NCBI GenBank assembly: GCA_021299875.1
Contig: JAJTEW010000002.1
Span: forward strand, 62,001 to 126,000
Reading direction: 5' to 3'
From: Comamonadaceae bacterium
GTDB taxonomy: Bacteria; Pseudomonadota; Gammaproteobacteria; Burkholderiales; Burkholderiaceae_C
Length of the DNA: 64,000 bases
Of the stretch, positions 9,015 through 17,181 are shown piece by piece. Within the stretch, counting starts at the first letter, position 1, and each line of letters opens with the position of its first letter. The translations under genes and the position numbers were made by a program. The notes under the pieces were generated by a model. It made no database searches and was not told where the DNA came from. It was given only the letters and a program-made list of their open reading frames with translations.

Positions 9015-10028
9015 ATGTCCAAAGCACCGACCAGGGCCCCCACCAAAGCCTTTGCCAGCCAGGCCGACCTGACCGAAAAGAAGATCACTTTTGAGCAACT
9101 CAGCCCCCACTGCTGGGCTTACACCGCCGAGGGTGACCCCAATTCAGGCGTGATCATTGGGGACCGCTTCATCATGGTCAGCGACGCCACGGCGACGCCT
9201 GCCATGGCGCAAGACCTGATCAAAAAGATCCGCACGGTCAGCGACCTGCCCATCAAATACGTGCTGCTGACCCATTACCACGCGGTGCGCGTGCTGGGCG
9301 CTTACGCCTACGCCGCCGAAGGCGCGACCGAGATCATCGCCAGCGAAGGCACTTTGGGCCTGATCCAAGAGCGCGGCGCGCAAGACATGAAGAGCGAGAT
9401 GGAGCGTTTTCCGCGCTTGTTCCGTGGTGCCGACAGCGTGCCTGGTCTGACCTGGCCCACCCTGGTCGTGGGTGGCGGCGACCCCACAAAGAGCGAAGTG
9501 CCCGGCAAGCTCAGCATCAATCTGGGTGGCGTGGTGGTGCAAATTTGGCATCCGGGCCCGGGTCACACCCGTGGCGACACCATCGCCTGGGTGGAAGAAG
9601 AAAAAGTGCTGTTCTCGGGTGACTTGGTCGAGTACGAAGCCGGTGTGTACACGGGCGACGCCCAACTCGAAGAGTGGCCCGCCACGCTCGAAGCCCTGCG
9701 CGATCTGAAGGCCGAGTTCATCGTGCCCGGTCGTGGCGAAGCCATGAAAGGCAACGCCAACGTGAACAAAGCGCTGGATTACACCCAGCGCTGGGTCACC
9801 ACCCTGTTCCAAGCGGGCAAGGAGGCTGTGGCCGCCAAGATGGACCTCAAAGCCGCCATGGCCCACACCCGCCAAAGCATGGACCCGGTCTTTGGCCATG
9901 TGTTCATTTACGAACACTGCCTGCCTTTTGACGTGACGCGCGCTTATGACGAAGCCAGCGGCATCAAAAATCCCCGCATCTGGACCGCAGAGCGTGACAT
10001 GGACATGTGGAAGGCGCTGCAAAGCTGA
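9015..10028 (+). CDS. MBL-fold metallo-hydrolase with non-canonical metal motif
   Basis: A 337-residue metallo-beta-lactamase-fold protein. The usual THxHxDH motif reads THYHAVRVLGA, so the Asp and third His are missing. GHTRGD and FSGDLVE are kept, while the usual final PxH reads VPGRGE. It probably binds one metal or uses a different set of ligands. A good ribosome site (GGAGA, 9003-9007) precedes the ATG at 9015; the in-frame ATG at 8997 is less well placed. It follows a TetR gene and ends at a strong bidirectional terminator. The substrate is unknown; members are often called simply MBL-fold hydrolases. Confidence 0.83.
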   Translation: MSKAPTRAPTKAFASQADLTEKKITFEQLSPHCWAYTAEGDPNSGVIIGDRFIMVSDATATPAMAQDLIKKIRTVSDLPIKYVLLTHYHAVRVLGAYAYAAEGATEIIASEGTLGLIQERGAQDMKSEMERFPRLFRGADSVPGLTWPTLVVGGGDPTKSEVPGKLSINLGGVVVQIWHPGPGHTRGDTIAWVEEEKVLFSGDLVEYEAGVYTGDAQLEEWPATLEALRDLKAEFIVPGRGEAMKGNANVNKALDYTQRWVTTLFQAGKEAVAAKMDLKAAMAHTRQSMDPVFGHVFIYEHCLPFDVTRAYDEASGIKNPRIWTAERDMDMWKALQS

Positions 10029-10045
10029 AGCCGGACACACGTCAA

Positions 10046-10084
10046 TAAAAAACCCCCGCCGGAGCAGACTGGCGGGGTTTTTTG
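10046..10084. terminator. Bidirectional rho-independent terminator
   Basis: A GC-rich stem CCCCGCC / GGCGGGG with loop GGAGCAGACT-like sequence is flanked by A6 on the left and T6 on the right, so it can stop transcripts from both sides. It separates the MBL gene from the convergent lipoprotein gene. Confidence 0.92.
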
Positions 10085-10121
10085 TTTCAGGGCCAGAGTT
10101 TGGCGCGCTGAGCCCGACTGA

Positions 10122-10973
10122 TCAGGGTCGGGTCAGGTCTTGGATGTCCCGCTCGTAAGCGCGCAGGCGCCGAGCCACCCGCACGCGCTGATCGGGCGTG
10201 GTGGTGTTGTGCAGTTGCGCCAAGTTCTCGCATGCCCTTTGCGACAAACTTTGCAGCACGGCGCGTTGCGCCGGATCTGTGGGGTTCAGCCAGCGTTGCC
10301 AAACGCCCCACAACTGGGCTTCGGCTTGGGCCGGTGTCATGCCACTTTGGGCCAGGCGCTGCAAGGTGGACAGCAAATCTTGTTGGCGACGTTGGCGGTC
10401 GCGCCGTCCCCACTCGGCGGTCCAAGGCGACTGTGCCAGTTGTGCCCTGACCATGCTGATTTGGGCCGGATTCAGATCCCCGTAAAACGAGTTGAAGCGG
10501 TTCACCGCCTTGTCCAAGCGGCGGTCCAGCCGAGCTTGAGCATCCCCCTGCAGCCACTCTTTTTCCCACTCTTCGTTTTTGTTTTCCCAGTGGCGTGCCA
10601 TGTGGCTCAGTTGCCTTGGGCCCAGCGCCAAAACCACTGGCGCCGCTTGCACCACCGCTTGGCGCATCAGGACATCGAGGCGGGCTTGGACATCGGTGGC
10701 CACGCTGCAGACCTGATCGGCTTGCACCGGACCGGTGGACAGTTGCCCGATGTGTTGGAGCAACTCGCCATAGCCGGCCAACTCTTCGCGGCGGTGCCAT
10801 TGGTAGAGCTTGTCAATCGCTTCCTTGGCCACAGGTGTCTGGTTGCCGCTGAACGAGACCGTGCTGTCGAGCCACCAATATGACAGGGTGGGCAACTGCT
10901 GGTAACCGAGCTTGATGGCGCTGCAGCCTTGCAGCAGGAGCAAGCCAAATAAGCAAATGAGCGTACGGATCAT
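10122..10973 (-). CDS. DUF6279 family lipoprotein
   Basis: A 283-residue lipoprotein. The signal sequence MIRTLICLFGLLLLQGCSA ends in a lipobox (LLQGC), so it should be lipidated and anchored to a membrane on the periplasmic side. The rest is rich in Gln, Arg, Trp and Leu and looks helical, with WWLDSTVSF near the start, typical of the DUF6279 family; the function is unknown. The start was chosen at the lipobox signal. Its ATG overlaps the stop of the preceding lipoprotein gene (ATGA, 10970-10973), so the two are probably co-translated. Confidence 0.8.
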   Translation of the reverse strand: MIRTLICLFGLLLLQGCSAIKLGYQQLPTLSYWWLDSTVSFSGNQTPVAKEAIDKLYQWHRREELAGYGELLQHIGQLSTGPVQADQVCSVATDVQARLDVLMRQAVVQAAPVVLALGPRQLSHMARHWENKNEEWEKEWLQGDAQARLDRRLDKAVNRFNSFYGDLNPAQISMVRAQLAQSPWTAEWGRRDRQRRQQDLLSTLQRLAQSGMTPAQAEAQLWGVWQRWLNPTDPAQRAVLQSLSQRACENLAQLHNTTTPDQRVRVARRLRAYERDIQDLTRP

Positions 10974-11473
10974 CTGTTGCCCGTAAGCTGAAGTGACCAA
11001 CCTACAAAGTACCCAATGTTGTTTTGTGTGTTGTCGGTGTCAGTGATTGAAAACTTCCACGACCCATTGGTCTGGTTGATCGAGGCTGCAGGGACGGAGA
11101 AAGTCCTCAGAGTTCCGCTGGTCAAACAGGAAGGCGATGTTTTTACTGGGGTCAGGGCGACGCTGATTTCGGTGTTGTCAGGTTGAATCAGTTTTGCAGA
11201 CAACTCATTCAACACAACGTCTTTCAGGCATAAATCCACAGTCACAGAGGAAAGTGTGGTGATGTTGCATTGGGAAATGGGTTGCGGCTCGGCGATTGCC
11301 GTCAAGTTGTTGATGGGTCTACCGCTGGTGTTTCCGTCAGCGTATTTCGATACAAAACCGCAGGACACTTGGCTCGGTGACGGGTTTGCAGTGGCATCGC
11401 TGCCCCCACCCCCGCACCCGGCAATCAAACAAGTCATACCGAGCATGGCCACAGTCCAAAGGGGTGATCTCAT
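10970..11473 (-). CDS. Lipoprotein with proprotein-convertase P-like domain
   Basis: A 167-residue secreted protein. The signal peptide MRSPLWTVAMLGMTCLIAGC ends in a lipobox followed by GGGGSDA, a flexible linker. The C-terminal half (about residues 70-165) resembles a P/HomoB beta-sandwich domain, with TNGSWKFSITDTDNTQNNIGY-like strands ending in GWSLQLTG; these domains occur in secreted proteases but here no protease domain is present. Several Cys residues could form disulfides. It is first in a two-lipoprotein unit. The role is unknown; domain assignment is by eye. Confidence 0.7.
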   Translation of the reverse strand: MRSPLWTVAMLGMTCLIAGCGGGGSDATANPSPSQVSCGFVSKYADGNTSGRPINNLTAIAEPQPISQCNITTLSSVTVDLCLKDVVLNELSAKLIQPDNTEISVALTPVKTSPSCLTSGTLRTFSVPAASINQTNGSWKFSITDTDNTQNNIGYFVGWSLQLTGNR

Positions 11474-11506
11474 TCAGGGCTCCGTAAGGTGTTGTCTGGT
11501 GACTGG

Positions 11507-11539
11507 GTTCAAGTGAAGAAAGTGGACATCCACTTGAAC
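11507..11539. repeat. Perfect 9-bp inverted repeat upstream of the lipoprotein gene
   Basis: GTTCAAGTG at 11507-11515 is exactly matched by CACTTGAAC at 11531-11539 with a 15-base spacer. It lies 34 bp upstream of the minus-strand lipoprotein start, in the divergent gap with glmU. It could be an operator or a 5' UTR hairpin; no T-run follows, so it is not a standard terminator. Confidence 0.45.
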
Positions 11540-11665
11540 AATTGTCCATGCATTGTGATGCACTTCTTCTGATGGGGCTCAAGTACAGCAGGATCGTTGC
11601 ACAGTCTGGCGATAATCGCAGTTTGTATGCTGCGTCGATCAGCAGTCTGCTTTAGAAAGATACCC

Positions 11666-13075
11666 ATGAGTATGAGTACCCCCCACACCATCGACGTCGT
11701 CATCATGGCTGCCGGCAAAGGCACCCGCATGAAAAGCCGCTTGCCCAAAGTGCTGCAGCGCTTGGCGGGTGTGCCGCTGGTGCAGCATGTGCTGAACACA
11801 GCGGCGCAACTCAATGCACGTTCGGCTGTGGTCATCACGGGTCATGGTGCCGACCAGGTGGAGCCTTTGGTGCTGGCCCCGGGCCAGCTGCTGGCGGTGC
11901 AATGCGTGCGCCAGGAGCCGCAGTTGGGCACTGGCCATGCCGTGCAGCAAGCCGTGCCCGTGCTGCCCGACGATGGGGTGGTGGTGGTCTTGTCGGGCGA
12001 TGTGCCTTTGACCCAAGCCGACACCTTGCAAGCGCTGATCGCCCAATGCGGCGGCAACCAGCTGGCGCTGCTGACCATCGACTTTGCCGACCCCGCGGGT
12101 TATGGCCGCATCGTTCGAAAGGGTGAAGCGGTGCAAGCCATCGTCGAGCACAAAGACGCCAGCGATGTGCAGCGCCAAATCAACGAGGTGTACAGCGGCA
12201 TCATGGCCGTGCCCGCGCGCCTGCTCAAAATCTGGCTGGCCCGTCTGGACAACCAAAACGCCCAGGGCGAGTACTACCTGACCGACGTGGTCAAGTTCGC
12301 CGTGGCCGACGGTGTGCCCGTGGTGGCCCACAAGATCGCCGATGCGCTGCAAGTAGCGGGCATCAACAGCCCGGTGCAACTGGCCGAATTGGAGTGCGCT
12401 CACCAACATCGCCTAGCGATCCAATTCATGGAGCAAGGCGTGCGATTGAAAGACCCGGCTCGTTTTGATGTGCGTGGCCAGCTGGTCTGTGCCCAAGACG
12501 TCGAGATCGACGTGAACTGCATTTTTGAAGGCCAAGTTTCATTGTGTGAAGGCGTGAAGATCGGTGCCAACTGCATCATTGCCAACTGCACCATCGCTGC
12601 AGGCGCGGTCATCCACCCCTTCACCCACATCGACGGTGAAAAACTCGGTGTGTCGGTGGGCGAGGGTGCACGCATTGGCCCCTTTGCCCGCCTGCGCCCC
12701 GGTGCGCAGCTGGGTGCTGAAGTACACATCGGCAACTTTGTCGAGGTCAAAAACTCTACGATGGCCAAGGGTGCCAAAGCCAACCACCTGGCCTATCTGG
12801 GCGACGCAACCGTGGGCGAGCGGGTGAACTACGGCGCAGGCAGTATCACCGCCAATTACGACGGCGCCAACAAGCACCGTACCGTGATCGAGGCCGACGT
12901 GCACATCGGCAGCAACTGTGTCTTGGTGGCCCCGGTCACCATCGGTGCAGGCGGCACGGTGGGTGGCGGCTCCACCATCACCAAGAGCACCGAGCCGGGT
13001 GCTCTCAGCGTGGCACGGGGCAAGCAAATCAGCATTGCCAACTGGACGCGGCCAGCCAAAAAGCCCAAAGCCTGA
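11666..13075 (+). CDS. glmU: Bifunctional UDP-GlcNAc pyrophosphorylase / GlcN-1-P acetyltransferase
   Basis: A 469-residue cytoplasmic enzyme making UDP-GlcNAc in two steps: acetylation of glucosamine-1-phosphate, then uridylyl transfer. The N-terminal nucleotidyltransferase domain starts with MAAGKGTRMKSRLPKVLQ. The C-terminal left-handed beta-helix has the hexapeptide repeats and the active-site region NHLAYLGDATVGERVNYGAG. The length is normal. The start at 11666 (MSMSTPHTID) was taken because the frame before it is not conserved-looking. Its product feeds MurG and LpxC, both encoded later in the window, and GlmS upstream in the pathway is encoded 1.6 kb away. Confidence 0.95.
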   Translation: MSMSTPHTIDVVIMAAGKGTRMKSRLPKVLQRLAGVPLVQHVLNTAAQLNARSAVVITGHGADQVEPLVLAPGQLLAVQCVRQEPQLGTGHAVQQAVPVLPDDGVVVVLSGDVPLTQADTLQALIAQCGGNQLALLTIDFADPAGYGRIVRKGEAVQAIVEHKDASDVQRQINEVYSGIMAVPARLLKIWLARLDNQNAQGEYYLTDVVKFAVADGVPVVAHKIADALQVAGINSPVQLAELECAHQHRLAIQFMEQGVRLKDPARFDVRGQLVCAQDVEIDVNCIFEGQVSLCEGVKIGANCIIANCTIAAGAVIHPFTHIDGEKLGVSVGEGARIGPFARLRPGAQLGAEVHIGNFVEVKNSTMAKGAKANHLAYLGDATVGERVNYGAGSITANYDGANKHRTVIEADVHIGSNCVLVAPVTIGAGGTVGGGSTITKSTEPGALSVARGKQISIANWTRPAKKPKA

Positions 13076-13097
13076 GCTGGCCAGTTCAGAGGCCTTT

Positions 13098-13910
13098 TCA
13101 GCGCTGGGTATCGGACTTTTTCAGGGCAGCCCAGGCCATGCGGTCCACCCAACTCGGGGCGATCAGCTTGAGCCAGCGGCCCACATGTCCGGTCGGGCTC
13201 ATGAGCACATCGCGCTGGCGTCGCTCGGTGCCTTGCAAGATTTTTTGCACGCACACGTCGACGGGCATGGCCTTGTCTTCGCTGAGGCCGCTGGAGCCTG
13301 CAGCTTGGCCCAGGGCATTGAAGCCGCGGCGGCGGATGTCGGTGTCCACCACGCCGGGGTAGGCAATCGTCACCGATACACCATCGCTCAGCAATTCGGT
13401 GCGCAGCGCTTCCATGAAACCATTCATCGCAAATTTGCTGGTGCAGTAAGCCGTGCGACCGGGTACGCCCACCAAGCCCGCCAACGACGAGACCGCCACC
13501 AGTCGACCACGTGAGGCTTTGAGGTGCGGCAGTGCGGCATGCGTGCACCAGATGGTGCCCCAGAGGTTGACCCGCATGAGCTCTTCGTACCAAGCCAAAT
13601 GGGCAGCCTCCACATCTTGCAGCAGGGCGTGTGCAGAAATACCGGCATTGTTGATCAGCGTGTCGATCCGGCCAAATTGCTGCACGGTCTGTGCGATCAG
13701 GGCTTCGCAGTCTGCGCGCACGCTGACATCGGTGGGCACACACAACACCTGCGCCCCGTGCCGGTGACAGGCGGCGGCCACTGCGTCGAGCTTGGCTGCC
13801 TGGCGGGCTGCCAGCACCAAAGCGACGGCTTGGCCATGGGTTTGCGCCAATTGCTTGGCCGTTTCTGCACCGATGCCATCGGAAGCGCCGGTGATGATGA
13901 TGACGTTCAT
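13098..13910 (-). CDS. SDR family oxidoreductase
   Basis: A 270-residue classical short-chain dehydrogenase. The cofactor motif TGASDGIG is at residues 7-14, the NNAG motif is present, and the catalytic Ser...Tyr-x3-Lys is seen as VSSLAGL and YCTSK. The substrate is not predictable. It is convergent with glmU (22 bp between stops) and is transcribed away from the Lrp gene; it splits the glmU–lrp–glmS order expected in related genomes, so it may be a later insertion (inference). Confidence 0.88.
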   Translation of the reverse strand: MNVIIITGASDGIGAETAKQLAQTHGQAVALVLAARQAAKLDAVAAACHRHGAQVLCVPTDVSVRADCEALIAQTVQQFGRIDTLINNAGISAHALLQDVEAAHLAWYEELMRVNLWGTIWCTHAALPHLKASRGRLVAVSSLAGLVGVPGRTAYCTSKFAMNGFMEALRTELLSDGVSVTIAYPGVVDTDIRRRGFNALGQAAGSSGLSEDKAMPVDVCVQKILQGTERRQRDVLMSPTGHVGRWLKLIAPSWVDRMAWAALKKSDTQR

Positions 13911-14008
13911 GTTGTGTTTCTTGTCTGCCGTGTTCTGACGAATGTCAGTGCCATTTCTCGGAGTTCGTGCGCTGAAAGCATTTTTGCTGCGAGGCCGACA
14001 CCCTAGGT

Positions 14009-14518
14009 TTAAATGGTACTAGTTGTTGGGGTCCGAAAGGACAAGGGCCAGGTCATTGTGAACTTGGCCCGCTTGGTGGCAAAAAACGCCTTCACATTGC
14101 GCACATTCGCGTCTTGGGTGAACAGGGTTTGGCTGATCGCTAAATAGTGCGGCATGTCGCGGGCCTGCACCACCAGAACAAAGTCGGGGCCGGGAGAGAC
14201 GCGCCAGCACTGCTGCACCGCGTCATGCGCCACGGCGCGGGCCTCAAACGCCCCCAGGTGTTCGCTGCCTTGGCGATCCAGCGACACCTCCACCAGCGCG
14301 CTCAGGCCGTGGCCTAGGCTGGCGGCCAGTTTGTCGCTGCTCAGGACCGCCACTTGGCGCTCGATCCAACCGCTTTCGGTCAGCCGTTTGACGCGGCGCA
14401 GGCAAGTAGGCGGCGAGACGTTCACCCGTTCGGCCAGCGCCACGTTGCTGATGCTGGCATCGCGTTGCAAGGCGTCCAGCAATTGCAGGTCGATGGAGTC
14501 GAGTTCGTAATATTCCAT
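14009..14518 (-). CDS. Lrp/AsnC family transcriptional regulator
   Basis: A 169-residue regulator with an N-terminal winged helix (DSIDLQLLDALQRDASISN... with the recognition motif NVSPPTCLRRVKRL) and a C-terminal RAM/ligand domain ending near TFRTPTTSTI-type residues. The start MEYYELDS was chosen over a longer frame because it sits right before the conserved LD-x-LQxD motif. It is divergent from glmS across a very AT-rich 147-bp gap, so it may act on itself and on glmS. The effector amino acid is unknown. Confidence 0.9.
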   Translation of the reverse strand: MEYYELDSIDLQLLDALQRDASISNVALAERVNVSPPTCLRRVKRLTESGWIERQVAVLSSDKLAASLGHGLSALVEVSLDRQGSEHLGAFEARAVAHDAVQQCWRVSPGPDFVLVVQARDMPHYLAISQTLFTQDANVRNVKAFFATKRAKFTMTWPLSFRTPTTSTI

Positions 14519-14665
14519 AAAATTTATTTTAAAGAAATAAAAATTCAAAATTTTAGAAAAATGAAATTTTTAAATACTATTTTTTCATTATTGATCTGAA
14601 ATTTCAAACAGGGAAGCCTAACATCGCAACAATTTTGTGAAAACAACCCATTCAGGAGATCCAAC
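14519..14665. promoter_or_regulatory. AT-rich divergent regulatory region lrp / glmS
   Basis: About 90 bases (14519-14605) are almost entirely A and T, in sharp contrast to the flanks. The segment has A/T tracts with dyad character, as expected for Lrp-type binding and divergent promoters. A purine-rich ribosome site (CAGGAG, near 14652-14657) precedes glmS. No exact -35/-10 pair is assigned. Confidence 0.5.
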
Positions 14666-16525
14666 ATGTGTGGCATCGTCGGCGCCGTTTCTTCCCGGAA
14701 CATCGTTCCCATCCTCGTGCAAGGCCTGCAACGCTTGGAGTACCGAGGCTATGACTCGTGCGGCGTGGCGGTGCACGCGGCCAGTCTGGGTGGCAAGGGC
14801 GGCTTGCAGCGCGCCCGCAGCACCTCGCGGGTGGCCGAGCTGATGGACCAGGTCACCGCCGACCACATCCAAGGCGGTACCGGCATCGCCCACACCCGCT
14901 GGGCCACGCACGGCGCGCCTGCGGTGCACAACGCGCACCCGCACTTCAGCCACGGCACCGGCGCAGCAGACGCCAAACCGGGCAAGGTCGCGCTGGTGCA
15001 CAACGGCATCATCGAAAACCACGAAGAACTGCGCGCCGCCTTGCAAGCCAAGGGCTATGTGTTTTTGAGCCAGACCGACACCGAGGTCATCGCGCACCTG
15101 GTGGACAGCGTGTACGACGGTGATATTTTTGAAGCCGTCAAAACCGCGATCCGCCAGCTGCATGGCGCGTATGCGATTGCCGTGTTCCACAAAGACGAGC
15201 CGCAGCGCGTGATCGGCGCGCGCGCAGGCTCACCGCTCATCTTGAGCGTGGGCCAGGGCGAAACCTTTTTGGCCAGCGACGCGATGGCGCTGGCGGGTGT
15301 GACCGACCAGATCGTTTATCTGGAAGAAGGCGACGTGGTCGACATTCAGCTGGGCAAATACTGGGTGGTGGACCGCGATCACAAGGCCGTCACCCGCGCT
15401 GTGAAAACTGTGCACGCCCACAGCGGCGCGGCCGAGCTGGGGCCCTACCGCCACTACATGCAAAAGGAAATCTTCGAGCAGCCGCGCGCGATCGCCGACA
15501 CACTCGAAGGCGTGGAGGGCATCACGCCCGAGCTGTTTGGCGACGGTGCTTATTCAACGTTCAAGGCCATTGACAATGTGCTGATCTTGGCCTGCGGCAC
15601 CAGCTACTACAGCGGCTGCGTGGCCAAGTACTGGATCGAGGCGATTGCCAAAGTGCCTTGTCAGGTGGAGATCGCCAGCGAATACCGTTACCGCGAATCG
15701 GTGCCCAACCCGAACACCCTCATCGTCACCATCACCCAAAGCGGTGAAACCGCCGACACCTTGGCCGCCCTGCGCCACGCGCAAAGCCTTGGCATGACGC
15801 AGACGCTCACCATCTGCAACGTGGCCACCAGCGCCATGGTGCGCGAATGCCAACTCGCCTACGTGACCCGCGCTGGGGCTGAGATCGGCGTGGCCTCCAC
15901 CAAGGCTTTCACGACCCAGCTGGCCGGTTTGTTCTTGCTGACGTTGGCGCTGGCGCAGACCAAGGGGCGCCTGAGCGACGAAGAAGAAGCCGGGCACATC
16001 AAAGCCATGCGCCACCTGCCCGCCGCGCTGCAAGCCGTGCTGGCGCTGGAGCCGCAAATCATCGCTTGGGCGCAAGAATTCGCCAGCAAAGAAAACGCCT
16101 TGTTCTTGGGCCGCGGCACGCACTACCCCATTGCCTTGGAAGGCGCGCTCAAGCTCAAAGAAATCACCTACATCCACGCCGAAGCCTATGCGGCGGGCGA
16201 GCTGAAACACGGCCCACTGGCCCTGGTGACCAGCGCCATGCCTGTGGTCACCGTGGCCCCCAACGACCAGCTGCTCGAAAAGCTGAAAAGCAACATGCAA
16301 GAAGTGCGGGCCCGCGGCGGGGTGCTCTATGTGCTGGCCGACGGTGATACAAAAATAGAAAGCAGCGAGGGCGTCAACGTCATCCGCATGCCTGAGCACT
16401 ATGGCGTGCTCTCACCCATCTTGCATGTGGTGCCGCTGCAGCTGCTGAGCTATCACACGGCTTGTGCAAGGGGAACGGATGTGGACAAGCCGCGGAATTT
16501 GGCCAAGAGTGTGACGGTGGAGTAA
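14666..16525 (+). CDS. glmS: Glutamine-fructose-6-phosphate aminotransferase (isomerizing)
   Basis: A 619-residue cytoplasmic enzyme that makes glucosamine-6-phosphate from fructose-6-phosphate and glutamine, the entry to amino-sugar synthesis. The N-terminal nucleophile Cys2 (MCGIVGAV) is present, with the class II glutaminase motifs ([21 protein letters not shown]), and two SIS domains follow. The conserved C-terminus [13 protein letters not shown] is intact; this 3' end is the known Tn7 attachment site in many bacteria. Foreign sequence begins within 20 bp of its stop codon. Confidence 0.96.
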   Translation: MCGIVGAVSSRNIVPILVQGLQRLEYRGYDSCGVAVHAASLGGKGGLQRARSTSRVAELMDQVTADHIQGGTGIAHTRWATHGAPAVHNAHPHFSHGTGAADAKPGKVALVHNGIIENHEELRAALQAKGYVFLSQTDTEVIAHLVDSVYDGDIFEAVKTAIRQLHGAYAIAVFHKDEPQRVIGARAGSPLILSVGQGETFLASDAMALAGVTDQIVYLEEGDVVDIQLGKYWVVDRDHKAVTRAVKTVHAHSGAAELGPYRHYMQKEIFEQPRAIADTLEGVEGITPELFGDGAYSTFKAIDNVLILACGTSYYSGCVAKYWIEAIAKVPCQVEIASEYRYRESVPNPNTLIVTITQSGETADTLAALRHAQSLGMTQTLTICNVATSAMVRECQLAYVTRAGAEIGVASTKAFTTQLAGLFLLTLALAQTKGRLSDEEEAGHIKAMRHLPAALQAVLALEPQIIAWAQEFASKENALFLGRGTHYPIALEGALKLKEITYIHAEAYAAGELKHGPLALVTSAMPVVTVAPNDQLLEKLKSNMQEVRARGGVLYVLADGDTKIESSEGVNVIRMPEHYGVLSPILHVVPLQLLSYHTACARGTDVDKPRNLAKSVTVE

Positions 16526-16542
16526 GGTGGCTAGGGGGTAAT

Positions 16543-16977
16543 TTACTTTCCCCACCCGTCCCTCTTTTCCAACCTTAGTTGGGTCTCGTTGGAACCTTGG
16601 ATCACTTTGTATCCGAGGCTCTTTTTCTTGTGGGCCTTCCATTTCACCTTGTCGCCCACGATGGGAATGCCAACACCCAGCTCCTCAAGGTCGTGAATAA
16701 CGTTCAAGGCGTGACGGGTGTTGCGGAATGCCCGATCAAACCTAGGGAATACGATCATGTCACCTTGCACCAACAAGGTAAACAGCAGACCACCATCTGG
16801 GCGTTCCTGAAACTCTATGCTCCCGCTAACTCCCGCCTCCACAAACACATTCGCTTCGGGAAGTTCCGGCCCCTTGGAAGTGTTACAGCTCATGACTTGG
16901 CGGAGTTGCGCCTACAGGGATTCGCCCACACGAGCTTGGGTGACCGTAGAGACCCGAACGTAACCATAAACCGCCAT
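16543..16977 (-). pseudogene. Decayed serine recombinase (resolvase/invertase), amber stop and internal deletion
   Basis: Reading from an ATG at 16977 gives MAVYGYVRVSTVTQARVGES with the catalytic Ser10 of serine recombinases, then an in-frame TAG at 16912-16914 where relatives have Glu or Gln, then the frame continues to 16543. The second part contains ERPDGG...RFDRAFRNTRHALNVIHDLEELGVG, the resolvase core. After this the usual region with the E helix is missing and the sequence jumps to KVKWKAHKKKSLGY. The total is about 145 codons, shorter than a working enzyme of about 190 or more. It lies 17 bp after glmS on the opposite strand and probably once mobilised the island. A long plus-strand open frame across it is a shadow. 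Confidence 0.82.
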
Positions 16978-17181
16978 CACCACATCTTTCCGGCAATGAC
17001 AACTGGACTTGATCACTGCCCATGGACAGCAACCTTTATCGAAAGTACGATCAGGCTGGGAGTTAATGTAAAGTTTTCAGATCAACAGCTTACGCGCTCC
17101 GACGGGCACGTATGTCTTGCCGCTGCAAACATTATTCGGCGTACGGTGCGCTGTAATTTGGATGACGAGAAGGATTTAGAA

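Noticed and set aside
16526-16600. Tn7 end just after glmS
   Set aside because: No Tn7 terminal sequence or tns gene could be recognised, so only the location, not the element, fits Tn7.
16579-17181. 200-codon in-frame extension upstream of the RTX protein
   Set aside because: It is antisense to the serine-recombinase remnant and lacks protein character; the ATG at 17182 has a good ribosome site.
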